Positions 25,842-38,231 of a stretch of DNA of 64,000 nucleotides are shown here, piece by piece. Below the pieces are notes generated by a model. That model searched no databases and was not told the origin of the DNA. It saw only the letters and a list, made by a program, of their open reading frames with translations. Numbering within the stretch: the stretch's first letter is position 1; every line of letters begins with the position of its first letter. The position numbers were made by a program, and so were the translations under genes. The stretch is from Maribellus comscasis (GTDB taxonomy: Bacteria > Bacteroidota > Bacteroidia > Bacteroidales > Prolixibacteraceae). Location of the stretch: positions 6,584,001-6,648,000 of the forward strand of contig NZ_CP046401.1 of NCBI RefSeq assembly GCF_009762775.1. The letters run 5' to 3'.

Positions 25842-26615
25842 ATGAGTAAAAAGTTTGTTGAAGAGTTTAAAGTAGTTGAAAATATAGCATTAAATTCATC
25901 TAATTTTCTGATTAAATTGCTTTCAAAGAAAGCATTACCGCAGATAGCACCCGGACAATTTGTAAACGTAGAGGTGAAAAACTCAAAGGAAATTTTTCTT
26001 CGTCGGCCTTTTTCTGTTTTTGAAGTAGACTACACCCAAAATACCATGTCTTTGATAGTTAAAATATTAGGCCGTGGTTCAAAAAAATTGACAGAGGCAG
26101 AAGATGGAGATACCATTAATATAGTATATCCCTTAGGAAAAAGTTTTTCTTATCCTGAAAAGGAAGATAAGGTGTTGTTAATAGGAGGAGGAAGTGGGGT
26201 GGCGCCCATGTTGTTTCTGGCAAAAGAATCAGGATTAGTTAAAGAAAACGTCGATATTTTACTTGGTGCCCGAAGTAAAGAGGATCATATTGATGTTTCA
26301 GACTATGCTAAATACGGAAATTTGCATTATACCACCGAGGACGGCTCCTTGGGAGAAAAAGGATTTGTTACACATCACTCCATATTTGAGCAAATTAACA
26401 ATTACAACAAAATTTATGCCTGTGGCCCCGATGCAATGATGAAGGCTGTTGCCAAAATTGCAAAAAAGGAAGGTGTTTTTTGTGAAGTTTCACTTGAAAA
26501 TCTGATGGCGTGCGGATTTGGTGTTTGCCTCTGTTGTATTGAGCCAACACAAAAAGGAAATCTTTGCATATGTACAGAAGGACCGGTATTTAATATAAAG
26601 GAATTGAAATGGTAA
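25842..26615 (+). CDS. pyrK: Dihydroorotate dehydrogenase B, electron-transfer subunit
   Basis: Passes electrons from dihydroorotate, through FAD and a 2Fe-2S cluster, to NAD in pyrimidine synthesis; cytoplasmic, as a complex with PyrD. The 257-residue protein has the FAD-binding [12 protein letters not shown] motif, the NAD domain loop [18 protein letters not shown], and the C-terminal cysteine cluster CGFGVCLCC...C (about residues 226-245) that holds the 2Fe-2S centre. The ATG was chosen because the promoter's -7 box overlaps the longer frame that starts at TTG 25821. Its stop overlaps the start of pyrD by seven bases. Confidence 0.95.
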   Translation: MSKKFVEEFKVVENIALNSSNFLIKLLSKKALPQIAPGQFVNVEVKNSKEIFLRRPFSVFEVDYTQNTMSLIVKILGRGSKKLTEAEDGDTINIVYPLGKSFSYPEKEDKVLLIGGGSGVAPMLFLAKESGLVKENVDILLGARSKEDHIDVSDYAKYGNLHYTTEDGSLGEKGFVTHHSIFEQINNYNKIYACGPDAMMKAVAKIAKKEGVFCEVSLENLMACGFGVCLCCIEPTQKGNLCICTEGPVFNIKELKW

Positions 26616-27520
26616 ATTTAAAAGTAAAAATAGATGATCTGGATTTGAAAAATCCGGTAATGACAGCATCGGGAACATCGGGTTTTGCCGAAGAATTAAC
26701 CGATTTTTACGATGTTGGTCAGTTGGGGGGATTACTATTAAAAGGAACTACTCTGAAAAACAGAGACGGGAACGCTTATCCAAGGATGGCTGAAACAGCT
26801 TCAGGAATGTTAAATGCAGTAGGCTTGCAAAATAAAGGGATTGATTATTTTATTGAAAACATATACCCAAGAATCAAGGACTATAATACGCCATTAATTG
26901 TAAATGTAAATGGCTCCACAGTTGAAGAATATATTGCGGTAACCGAAAAAGTAAACGAATTAGACAAAATTCCGGCAATAGAATTAAATATTTCATGTCC
27001 AAATGTGAAAGAAGGTGGGATGTCTTTTGGCATTAGTTGTCCGAGTGCGGAGGCAGTTACAAGGGAAGTACGACGGGTATATGATAAAACGCTTATTGTT
27101 AAACTTTCACCCAATGTAACCGATATCACCGAGATAGCCAAAGCAGTGGAAGGGCAGGGTGCCGACAGTGTTTCGCTTGTAAATACATTTTTGGGAATGG
27201 CCATTGATTCTGAAAAAAGAATTCCGCTTCTTTCAACTGTCACTGGTGGACTTTCCGGTCCTGCAATAAAGCCTATTGCTTTGAGAATGGTCTGGCAGGT
27301 ATACAATGCTGTAAAAATTCCTGTTATCGGAATGGGAGGAATTATGAATGCGGCAGACGCAATTGAATTTATGCTGGCCGGTGCTACTGCTGTGCAGGTT
27401 GGTACAGCTATTTTTAAAGATCCATTTATTCCTGTTCAGATAATTAAAGGAATTGAAGAATACCTTGAGAGACATAAGATTCTATCAGTCAGTGAATTAG
27501 TTGGTTGTTTACAAATGTAA
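26609..27520 (+). CDS. pyrD: Dihydroorotate dehydrogenase B, catalytic subunit
   Basis: Oxidises dihydroorotate to orotate, step four of pyrimidine synthesis. The 303-residue FMN protein is of class 1B: the base-like cysteine lies in the loop [13 protein letters not shown], and FMN is bound through [18 protein letters not shown] and the phosphate site [36 protein letters not shown] is shared with the end of pyrK, so the two subunits are translationally coupled, as expected for the heterotetramer. pyrG, another pyrimidine gene, lies 5 kb downstream in a separate unit. Confidence 0.96.
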   Translation: MVNLKVKIDDLDLKNPVMTASGTSGFAEELTDFYDVGQLGGLLLKGTTLKNRDGNAYPRMAETASGMLNAVGLQNKGIDYFIENIYPRIKDYNTPLIVNVNGSTVEEYIAVTEKVNELDKIPAIELNISCPNVKEGGMSFGISCPSAEAVTREVRRVYDKTLIVKLSPNVTDITEIAKAVEGQGADSVSLVNTFLGMAIDSEKRIPLLSTVTGGLSGPAIKPIALRMVWQVYNAVKIPVIGMGGIMNAADAIEFMLAGATAVQVGTAIFKDPFIPVQIIKGIEEYLERHKILSVSELVGCLQM

Positions 27521-27745
27521 AATGGGCTTTTGTTTTGTTTTGATGCGTCTTCAAGAATTTTCTTTGCTCCTGTTTTTCTTTCAAAGATTATGACATTTTT
27601 GTAACTTATAGATGGTTTAAATTTTCAATAGAAAAATTTGATATAAAAAATCTTAAATACTGAAATTGTAATGTGAACATTTCAATTTACCTAATGTTAT
27701 TGTATGTGTAAATTACAAATAGTATGAAAAAAAACCTAAAAAGTT

Positions 27746-29053
27746 ATGTCAAAATTTAATATTATAATGCCCAAACTGGGTGAAAGTATCCAGGAAGGCA
27801 CGATAACGAAATGGTTTGTAAAAGAGGGAGATACTGTAGAAGAAGATGATATGCTGTTTGAGGTAGCTACAGACAAAGTTGACTCTGAGATTCCTTCGCC
27901 GGTTGACGGCATTATTGAAAAGATTTTGTTTCCGGAGGATAGTTTGGTTCCGGTGGGCGAAGTTTTAGCCGTTGTGAATTTAAGTGGAGAAATAAGTGAA
28001 GATGAAGACGCAGGTGCCGCCGAAAGTAAAGAATCAGAAGAAGGGTCGGAAAAAGAAGCCGCTTTAAGTACTGATGAACAGAAAAATGTAAGAGAACTTT
28101 CAAACCGTTTTTACTCTCCTTTGGTTCGTACGATTGCCAAAGAAGAAAATATTTCATTGGAAGAGCTTGAAACCATTGAAGGTTCAGGCGCAAATGGAAG
28201 AGTTCAGAAAAAAGACATTTTGGACTACCTTAAAAACAGAGGAGAAGCAAAAGTTGAAACAGCTGCGCAAACAGAAAAGAAAGTATCAGCAGCTAAGGCA
28301 GTCGAAACAAAAGAACATGCTCCAATGCCGGTTTCGATTGGTGCAAACGATCAGATTATAGAAATGGATCGTGTACGCAAAATGATTGCTGACCATATGG
28401 TAATGTCCAAGAAAGTCTCTCCGCATGTCACTTCTGTTGTTGAAGCTGATGTTACCGAGTTGGTTTTCTGGAGAAATAAGTACAAAGATGAATTCCAAAA
28501 AAAATATGGTGAGAAAATTACTTATATGCCGGTTTTTACTGAAGCAGTAGCTGCTGCTTTGGCTGAGTTTCCGTTGGTAAATTCGTCGGTTGATGGTGAT
28601 AAAATTATCATGAAGAAGGATATTAATATTGGCATAGCAGTTGCAAAGCCCGATGGAAATTTGATTGTCCCGGTAATTAAAAACTCGGAACAAAAGAATT
28701 TGCTCGGGATAACAAAGGAATTAAATCGTTTGGCAGATGCAGCCAGGAGCAATAAACTTTCGTTGGAAGAAATACAGGGAGGTACATTTACCATTACGAA
28801 TTTTGGAACATTTAGAAACATAATAGGAACACCAATTATAAATCAGCCTCAGGTTGCTATTCTTGCTACTGGAAGCATCGAAAAAAAGCCGGCTGTAATG
28901 GAAACTCCTACAGGCGATGCTATTGTGATTCGACATAAAATGTTCCTTTCGTTGTCGTACGACCATCGAATTATTGATGGGGCACTCGGAGGTGCATTCC
29001 TGAGAAAGATTGCTGATAATCTGGAGCAGTTTGACATTAATCGTTCAATTTAA
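27746..29053 (+). CDS. 2-oxoacid dehydrogenase E2 component (dihydrolipoamide acyltransferase)
   Basis: Core of a branched-chain or related 2-oxoacid dehydrogenase complex, moving the acyl group to coenzyme A. The 435-residue protein has one lipoyl domain (about 1-77, EVATDKVDSEIPSP with the lipoylated lysine), an acidic linker (about 80-110), the E3-binding domain (SPLVRTIAKEENISLEELETIEGSGANGRVQKKDI), a second linker, and the catalytic domain from about residue 205, with SYDHRIIDGALGGAFL holding the HxxxDG motif. The gene precedes the fused E1 by ten bases, so E2 and E1 form one operon. No E3 gene is in the window. Confidence 0.93.
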   Translation: MSKFNIIMPKLGESIQEGTITKWFVKEGDTVEEDDMLFEVATDKVDSEIPSPVDGIIEKILFPEDSLVPVGEVLAVVNLSGEISEDEDAGAAESKESEEGSEKEAALSTDEQKNVRELSNRFYSPLVRTIAKEENISLEELETIEGSGANGRVQKKDILDYLKNRGEAKVETAAQTEKKVSAAKAVETKEHAPMPVSIGANDQIIEMDRVRKMIADHMVMSKKVSPHVTSVVEADVTELVFWRNKYKDEFQKKYGEKITYMPVFTEAVAAALAEFPLVNSSVDGDKIIMKKDINIGIAVAKPDGNLIVPVIKNSEQKNLLGITKELNRLADAARSNKLSLEEIQGGTFTITNFGTFRNIIGTPIINQPQVAILATGSIEKKPAVMETPTGDAIVIRHKMFLSLSYDHRIIDGALGGAFLRKIADNLEQFDINRSI

Positions 29054-29063
29054 AACAAGGAAA

Positions 29064-31112
29064 ATGACAGATAAAGACATCCCAAAAATTTATTCAATAA
29101 AAAAGACGCCAAAAGAAACACTCGAAAAATGGTTCCGTTTGCTATCAGTCGGGCGTGCAATTGACGATAAAGCCCCAAACTATCTGAAACAAGCCATCGG
29201 ATGGTCATATCATGCACCCTACGCGGGGCACGACGGGATTCAGCTTGCAGTTGGACAGGTTTTTGAAAAAAATAAAGATCATTTGTTTTTATATTACCGT
29301 GAAATGCTGACAGCACTTTCAGCGGGAATGACGGCGGAAGAAATTATTCTAAATGGTATTTCAAAAGCAACAGATCCATCAAGTGGAGGAAGACACATGT
29401 CGAACCATCTGGCAAAACCGGAGTGGAATATTCATAGTGTTTCTTCGTCAACCGGTAACCACACATTACATGCTGTCGGAACAGCAAGAGCCATTAAATA
29501 CTATGGGGAAAAAGCGGTTTCAATTAGTGGTCAGGGAGAATCTTCAGTTAGTGAAGGCTATGTTTATGAAGCCATCAACGGAGCTGATAAGGAAGAATTG
29601 CCTGTAATTTTTGTTATCCAGGATAATGGATATGGAATTTCGGTCCCTAAAAAAGACCAGACTGCACAACGGAAGGTTGCCAATAACTTCAAAGGATTCA
29701 AAAATCTGAGAATCATTCATTGTAACGGGAAAGATGTTTTTGACTCGATGAATGCAATGGAAGAGGCTAAAAAATATGCTATAGAAGAATCAAAACCAGT
29801 GATTGTTCAAGCCAATTGTGTGCGTATGCACTCACATTCCAATTCCGATGACCACCTGCTGTATCGCAGCCAATCAGAACGGAATTATGTGGAAGAATAT
29901 GATCCGCTTGCAAAGTTTAAACGTTTGTTAATTAGGTATAAACGTTTCACTGAAGAGGAAATTCAAACGCTGGAAGAAGATACCAAAAAAACGATAAAAG
30001 CGGCGCATAAAGCTGCGATGTCAGCACCCGATCCTGCTCCGGAATCCGTTTTGGATTTTGTAGTGCCTGAACCGTATGTTTCTCAAAAATATCCTGATGG
30101 ATTACACAATGCAGAGGGAGAAAAAAAGAAAATGATTACGGCTTTGAATGAAACCTTAAAAGCTGAATTCAGAGAGAATCCTGATACGTTTATCTGGGGG
30201 CAGGATATGGCCAACAAGGATAAAGGAGGCATATTTAATGTTTCAAAAGGAATGCAGCAGGAATTTGGCGCGGAAAGGGTGTTTAACGCTCCAATTGCTG
30301 AAGACTTTATTGTTGGTACCGCAAACGGAATGTCGCGCTATAATGAAAAAATAAGGGTAGTAGTTGAAGGAGCTGAGTTCGCTGATTATTTCTGGCCGGC
30401 AATGGAACAGTATGTCGATACCAGTCATGATTACTGGCGATCGAATGGAAAATTTAGTCCAAATGTGACCATTCGCCTTGCTTCAGGAGGGTATATCGGA
30501 GGAGGAATGTATCACTCACAGAATTTAGAAGGCTCTTTGGCAGCAATACCTGGTGTACGAATAGTTTACCCTTCGTTTGCAGACGATGCTGCCGGGTTGT
30601 TGAGAACTTCGATTCGTTCAAAAGGAATGACGATGTTTATGGAGCCCAAGGCTTTATACCAGGCACCACAGGCGGCAACTATTGTTCCCGATGATTTTGA
30701 AGTACCATTTGGGAAAGCCAGAATCCGAAAGGAAGGTGCAGATATTTCAATTATTACCTACGGAAATACAACTCATTTGAGTTTGCAGGCAGCAGAAAAA
30801 TTGCAGGAAGAAGGACTAAGTGTTGAAGTCCTTGACTTGCGTTCGCTGGTACCTATGGATGAAGAAGCAATTATAAAAACGGTGAAAAAAACGAATAAAG
30901 TATTGATTGTTCATGAAGATAAAGTCCACGGGGGCTTTGGTGGCGAAGTAGCTTCTTTTATCATGGAAAATGCGTTTGAATATTTGGATGCGCCGGTGCG
31001 AAGAGTAGGTTCAACATTTACACCAGTCGGTTTTAACCGTATTCTGGAAAAGGCTATACTTCCCAATACGGAAAAAATATATAATGCCGTAAAAGAATTA
31101 GTTAAGTATTAA
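29064..31112 (+). CDS. 2-oxoacid dehydrogenase E1, fused alpha and beta subunits
   Basis: Thiamin-diphosphate enzyme that decarboxylates a 2-oxoacid (probably branched-chain) and loads E2. The alpha part covers about residues 1-340, with the ThDP motif SGQGESSVSEGYVYEAINGAD...VIQDNGYGIS and the RMHSHSNSDDHLLYR phosphorylation-loop-like region. The beta part runs from about 345 to 682, with the FWPAMEQYVD, RLASGGYIGGGMYHSQNLEGSL and EDKVHGGFGGEV blocks. A single-chain E1 of this type is usual in Bacteroidota. The ATG at 29064 follows the E2 stop by ten bases; the longer frame would overlap E2 by 44 bases and lacks family similarity. Confidence 0.93.
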   Translation: MTDKDIPKIYSIKKTPKETLEKWFRLLSVGRAIDDKAPNYLKQAIGWSYHAPYAGHDGIQLAVGQVFEKNKDHLFLYYREMLTALSAGMTAEEIILNGISKATDPSSGGRHMSNHLAKPEWNIHSVSSSTGNHTLHAVGTARAIKYYGEKAVSISGQGESSVSEGYVYEAINGADKEELPVIFVIQDNGYGISVPKKDQTAQRKVANNFKGFKNLRIIHCNGKDVFDSMNAMEEAKKYAIEESKPVIVQANCVRMHSHSNSDDHLLYRSQSERNYVEEYDPLAKFKRLLIRYKRFTEEEIQTLEEDTKKTIKAAHKAAMSAPDPAPESVLDFVVPEPYVSQKYPDGLHNAEGEKKKMITALNETLKAEFRENPDTFIWGQDMANKDKGGIFNVSKGMQQEFGAERVFNAPIAEDFIVGTANGMSRYNEKIRVVVEGAEFADYFWPAMEQYVDTSHDYWRSNGKFSPNVTIRLASGGYIGGGMYHSQNLEGSLAAIPGVRIVYPSFADDAAGLLRTSIRSKGMTMFMEPKALYQAPQAATIVPDDFEVPFGKARIRKEGADISIITYGNTTHLSLQAAEKLQEEGLSVEVLDLRSLVPMDEEAIIKTVKKTNKVLIVHEDKVHGGFGGEVASFIMENAFEYLDAPVRRVGSTFTPVGFNRILEKAILPNTEKIYNAVKELVKY

Positions 31113-31122
31113 ATTTGAAATC

Positions 31123-31629
31123 ATGAGCAAAACTGCAATAATATATAGTTTTCATACTCAAAAGTCGAAAAAAGTTGCTGAGAAGATTGTTGATGTTTTT
31201 GGCAAAGAAGAAATTGACGCCATTAATGCTGAAGAAATTACTACAGAAACCTTTGAAAGCTACGACAATTTTATACTCAGCGCACCAACCTGGTTTGATG
31301 GTGAACTTCCAAACTATTGGGACGAATTTGTGCCGGATTTGGAAGATATGGATTTAAAAAATAAAACTTTTGCCGTTTTTGGGTTGGGTGACCAAAAAGG
31401 ATATCCTGAGAATTTTTGTGATGCAATAGGAATACTGGTTGAAATACTGGAGGAATGCGGGGCTAAGGTGATTGGAAAAATTCCTGCCGAAGGATACACC
31501 TTTGAATCGTCTAGAGCACAAAGAGGCGATACTTTTGTCGGATTACCTCTTGATCAGGAAAACCAGGCTCGTTTAACGCAGAAAAGAATTCAGTCCTGGA
31601 TAGAACAATTAAAAGAGGAAATGAAGTAA
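31123..31629 (+). CDS. Long-chain flavodoxin with an altered phosphate loop
   Basis: Small FMN electron carrier of 168 residues. The 50s loop (SAPTWFDGELPNYWDEF) and 90s loop (FGLGDQKGYPENFCDAIG) match long-chain flavodoxins well, and the C-terminal LDQENQARLT helix is typical. The phosphate loop, normally S/T-x-T-G-x-T, reads SFHTQKS here, lacking the glycine and with lysine added, so FMN binding may differ. It follows the E1 gene by ten bases and could be part of that operon, which would suggest it carries electrons for oxoacid metabolism (inference). Confidence 0.88.
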   Translation: MSKTAIIYSFHTQKSKKVAEKIVDVFGKEEIDAINAEEITTETFESYDNFILSAPTWFDGELPNYWDEFVPDLEDMDLKNKTFAVFGLGDQKGYPENFCDAIGILVEILEECGAKVIGKIPAEGYTFESSRAQRGDTFVGLPLDQENQARLTQKRIQSWIEQLKEEMK

Positions 31630-31663
31630 TAAAATCATTTAGAGATAGATAGTTGAGAGAAAG

Positions 31664-31691
31664 AGGTTGTCTGAGAAAGGCAGCCTTTTTT
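31664..31691 (+). terminator. Terminator after the flavodoxin gene
   Basis: AGGTTGTC pairs with GGCAGCCT through two G-U pairs, with a seven-base loop, then a T run. Confidence 0.65.
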
Positions 31692-31708
31692 ATTGACTCG
31701 TATTTTAT

Positions 31709-31716
31709 TACATTTG
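31709..31716 (+). promoter_or_regulatory. -7 box for the orphan TonB-domain gene
   Basis: TACATTTG, 17 bases before the GTG start. The nearest upstream TTG is only 13 bases away, so the -33 element is imperfect. Confidence 0.45.
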
Positions 31717-31732
31717 GTTAAACGCATTATTT

Positions 31733-32155
31733 GTGAAAAAGACAGAAAAGAAATTTATTAAACTTCCGGAATACCCGGGAGGAAAAGAAGCGCTACAAAA
31801 GTATATAAAAGAAAATTTGGTTTACCCAAAAGAGGCGGCTGCAAATCGTGTTGAAGGTATTGTTTATTTGGTAGCCGAAATAAATGATAATGGCGATGTT
31901 GAAGGAATACAAATTCAAAAAGGGCCGGGCTACGGGTGTGATGAAGAAGCCGCCCGGTTAATTAAAAACATTCGTTTTGGAGGAGTTAAAAACCGGGGAA
32001 TACGGCTAAAGACAAAAAAAAGGTTCAAAATAGATTTTAAACTGCCGCCTGAAAATAATATCCATTATAAAATTACCAGTAAGAAAACGAAAGATAACAT
32101 TAAAAGCAAATCCAAAACAAAGAATTATTCTTACTCAATTCAGATTAAGAAATAA
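31733..32155 (+). CDS. TonB C-terminal-domain protein without a membrane anchor
   Basis: A 140-residue protein that starts almost directly with the TonB C-terminal domain (residues 8-102: KLPEYPGGKEALQKYIKENLVYP, NRVEGIVYLVAEINDNGDV, EEAARLIKNIRFGG). There is no signal peptide and no membrane helix, which is unusual because this domain normally works in the periplasm. The tail (about 103-140) is rich in lysine, serine and tyrosine. The start is GTG; no other start fits. It may be a cytoplasmic or non-classically placed protein, or a truncated derivative of a TonB gene. Not linked to the tonB locus near 13 kb, although the domain is similar. Confidence 0.75.
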   Translation: MKKTEKKFIKLPEYPGGKEALQKYIKENLVYPKEAAANRVEGIVYLVAEINDNGDVEGIQIQKGPGYGCDEEAARLIKNIRFGGVKNRGIRLKTKKRFKIDFKLPPENNIHYKITSKKTKDNIKSKSKTKNYSYSIQIKK

Positions 32156-36064
<3,909 letters not shown>

Positions 36065-36082
36065 AAGAAGAATTGCAAAAAT

Positions 36083-36126
36083 AAAAGAACCCTGTGAAAG
36101 ATTTTCGCAGGGTTCTTTTATTTTTG
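36083..36126 (+). terminator. Terminator after yidC
   Basis: A 17-base stem AAAAGAACCCTGTGAAA/TTTCGCAGGGTTCTTTT with one G-U pair and a three-base loop, followed by T residues. Confidence 0.88.
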
Positions 36127-36274
36127 GCTGTATTAATTGTTTTAATTCAAAAAAATAGAAAATCTCATATTAAACTTTTGCATTTAAATTGAATCAAAAT
36201 AGTTTAAAAAGTAAAATACAAATTTGAATTCAAAAAGTGATTAACAGAATTCTTAACTCAAAAAATTTAACTAA

Positions 36275-36718
36275 ATGAACAAGACATTATTTTTTGTCAC
36301 GATTTTATTTATCGGATTTTCCTTTGGCTGCGGCAATCAGGGGAATAATAATTCGCAACAGTTTGGCCCGGGGGGCTTTGGAGATCGGGGAAATTTTGAT
36401 CCGGAGGAAATGGCTGAACGTCAGGTTGAAAGGTTAACCGAGCAGTTAAACCTTAGTAAAGATCAACAAAAACAGGTTTACGACCTCACCATTGAAAATT
36501 TTGAAAATATGAGTAAAATGCGTGGTCAGGGGGGAGGCGATTTTGAGGCCATGCGTGAACAGATGCAAAAAGCACGTGAGGAACAAAATAAAAAAATGAA
36601 AACTATTTTAAATGATGACCAATGGGAAAAATATGAAGCTTTCCAGGAAGAAATGAGAGCCAGAAGAGGGCAGGGCAGGCCAGGAGGATTTGGCGGACCT
36701 GATGGAGGGCAACAATAA
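36275..36718 (+). CDS. Spy/CpxP-like small lipoprotein
   Basis: A 147-residue exported protein. The signal (MNKTLFFVTILFIGFSFGC) ends in a cysteine that can serve for lipidation. After a Gly/Asn/Gln-rich stretch comes a helical region EEMAERQVERLTEQLNLSKDQQKQVYDLTIENFENMSKMR ... MKTILNDDQWEKYEAFQEEM, the LTxxQ-type repeats of Spy/CpxP-like and DUF4890 proteins that bind unfolded proteins or metals. The tail is glycine- and arginine-rich (RRGQGRPGGFGGPDGG). Role in envelope stress is likely but unproved. Confidence 0.75.
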   Translation: MNKTLFFVTILFIGFSFGCGNQGNNNSQQFGPGGFGDRGNFDPEEMAERQVERLTEQLNLSKDQQKQVYDLTIENFENMSKMRGQGGGDFEAMREQMQKAREEQNKKMKTILNDDQWEKYEAFQEEMRARRGQGRPGGFGGPDGGQQ

Positions 36719-36733
36719 ATACAAAAGTCAAAT

Positions 36734-36770
36734 AAAGAGGCTGTTGGTTTATATTCCAACAGCCTCTTTA
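36734..36770. terminator. Bidirectional terminator between Spy-like and PQQ-type genes
   Basis: A perfect 14-base stem AAAGAGGCTGTTGG/CCAACAGCCTCTTT with an eight-base loop lies between two convergent genes; its A/T-rich ends serve both strands. Confidence 0.9.
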
Positions 36771-36784
36771 CTTTTAGCCCGGTT

Positions 36785-38131
36785 TCATTTTGTGCCCACA
36801 GCGACAAGCGATTTCTGAGCACGAAAATAAATGACATTTTCAGATATTGCAGGGCTCGCCATCAAAACATCGCTCATTGTGGTATGTGAAATTTCTTTAA
36901 ACTCGGGGCCAGCTTTTATTACAAAAACATCTCCCTTTTCAGCACAGAAATATATATTATCACCTGATGCAACTCCCGATGCGGAGAATCCTCCAACTGA
37001 CCCCAGGCTTTGTTTGTACATTTCTTCTCCCGTTGTTGCCTTGTAAACAGTTAACGAGCCATTTCCCTGCAGGTTATACAAGTAACCGCGGTAAACCAGC
37101 GGTGTTTGCATATAGGCACCTCCGCGTTTGACACTCCAAATAATATAGTCGTTTGACCGTTCATCTTCGCCAAGTGTGATGTCGCCTTTTGCAGAAGGAG
37201 TAATTGCGTAAATAGGCGCATACCTGCCGTGTGCATTGTTGATAAAAATAAGGCCGTTCTCAAAAACAGGAGTAGGAGCAGGAATATCACCGCCTCCGCT
37301 CATTCTCCAAATTTCCCGGCCGGTTTCAAAATCGTATCCTCCCATATGTTTCCATCCGTTGACAACGATTTGTGATTTTCCGTCTTTTTCAAAAACAGTT
37401 GGCGAACTCCAGGTTGAAACTTCATCGCGTGGAGTACGCCATATTTGTTCGCCGGTTTTGACATCAAATGAAGCCAGAAACCCATCGCCAAGAAAATCGC
37501 ACTGAATGATTACCTTTCCCTTATAAATGATTGGCGAACTTGAAAATCCCCACTCCAACTCCGGAGCATTGTATGGACCGGCATTCATTTTCCCAAGTTG
37601 TTTTTCCCATATTAAATTTCCTTCAAAATCATAACAATACAATCCCTGTGAACCAAAAAAAGCAAGCACATGTTTGCCGTCGGTGGCTGGAGTGCAATCT
37701 GCGTGTGAGGCCTTGGTATGGCGTTTTACAGCCGGAACACCTTTGAAAGCCAACCGCTCCCAGATAATTTTTCCTGTATTTTTATTCAGACAGTAAATTT
37801 TGAACTCATGTTCCGAATCATCTTCTACAGCATCTCCGTCGCCATATAATCCAACTTTTAGATAATTTTCCCCTGAGCCACTTATAGCAGTTGTTACAAA
37901 AATTTTGTTGCCCCAGATAACGGGAGAAGAATGTCCCAAACCCGGTATGGATGTTTGCCACAAAATATTTTCCCCTGTTTTAAGATTCCAGTTTTCAACC
38001 GTTGCTGAATTTTCGATAAATCCTTTTGCAAAGGGGCCCCTGAAACCGGGCCACTGGTTTAAATAGTTATTTTGAGAGAACAGAGTTTGTATAAAAAAAA
38101 CAGACAGAAAAGTAAAAACAATTATTTTCAT
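36785..38131 (-). CDS. Exported PQQ-type beta-propeller protein
   Basis: A 448-residue protein with a signal peptide ([20 protein letters not shown]) and blades of the PQQ-like repeat: [70 protein letters not shown] and [16 protein letters not shown]. This is the BamB/PQQ-propeller fold, but many Bacteroidota and Planctomycetes members are stand-alone secreted proteins of unknown function rather than BamB. No cytochrome or dehydrogenase residues are obvious. It follows the PhoD-like gene on the same strand after a terminator. Confidence 0.82.
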   Translation of the reverse strand: MKIIVFTFLSVFFIQTLFSQNNYLNQWPGFRGPFAKGFIENSATVENWNLKTGENILWQTSIPGLGHSSPVIWGNKIFVTTAISGSGENYLKVGLYGDGDAVEDDSEHEFKIYCLNKNTGKIIWERLAFKGVPAVKRHTKASHADCTPATDGKHVLAFFGSQGLYCYDFEGNLIWEKQLGKMNAGPYNAPELEWGFSSSPIIYKGKVIIQCDFLGDGFLASFDVKTGEQIWRTPRDEVSTWSSPTVFEKDGKSQIVVNGWKHMGGYDFETGREIWRMSGGGDIPAPTPVFENGLIFINNAHGRYAPIYAITPSAKGDITLGEDERSNDYIIWSVKRGGAYMQTPLVYRGYLYNLQGNGSLTVYKATTGEEMYKQSLGSVGGFSASGVASGDNIYFCAEKGDVFVIKAGPEFKEISHTTMSDVLMASPAISENVIYFRAQKSLVAVGTK

Positions 38132-38171
38132 AAATGTTGAAAGTTGATTTTTGAATCTGCTAAAATTGCAT

Positions 38172-38201
38172 AAAAAAATCCACCCGGTAAAATTGGATGG
38201 A
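38172..38201 (-). terminator. Terminator after the PhoD-like gene (minus strand)
   Basis: On the minus strand, TCCATCC pairs with GGGTGGA (one U-G pair), nine-base loop, then a run of seven T residues. Confidence 0.7.
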
Positions 38202-38231
38202 CTTTTGTGTTGCTTTCTTTTCTAACTAAAC

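Noticed and set aside
27724..27759. Eleven-codon ATG frame (MKKNLKSYVKI) overlapping the start of the E2 gene
   Set aside because: Too short and A-rich to distinguish from chance; no leader-type sequence or attenuator seen.
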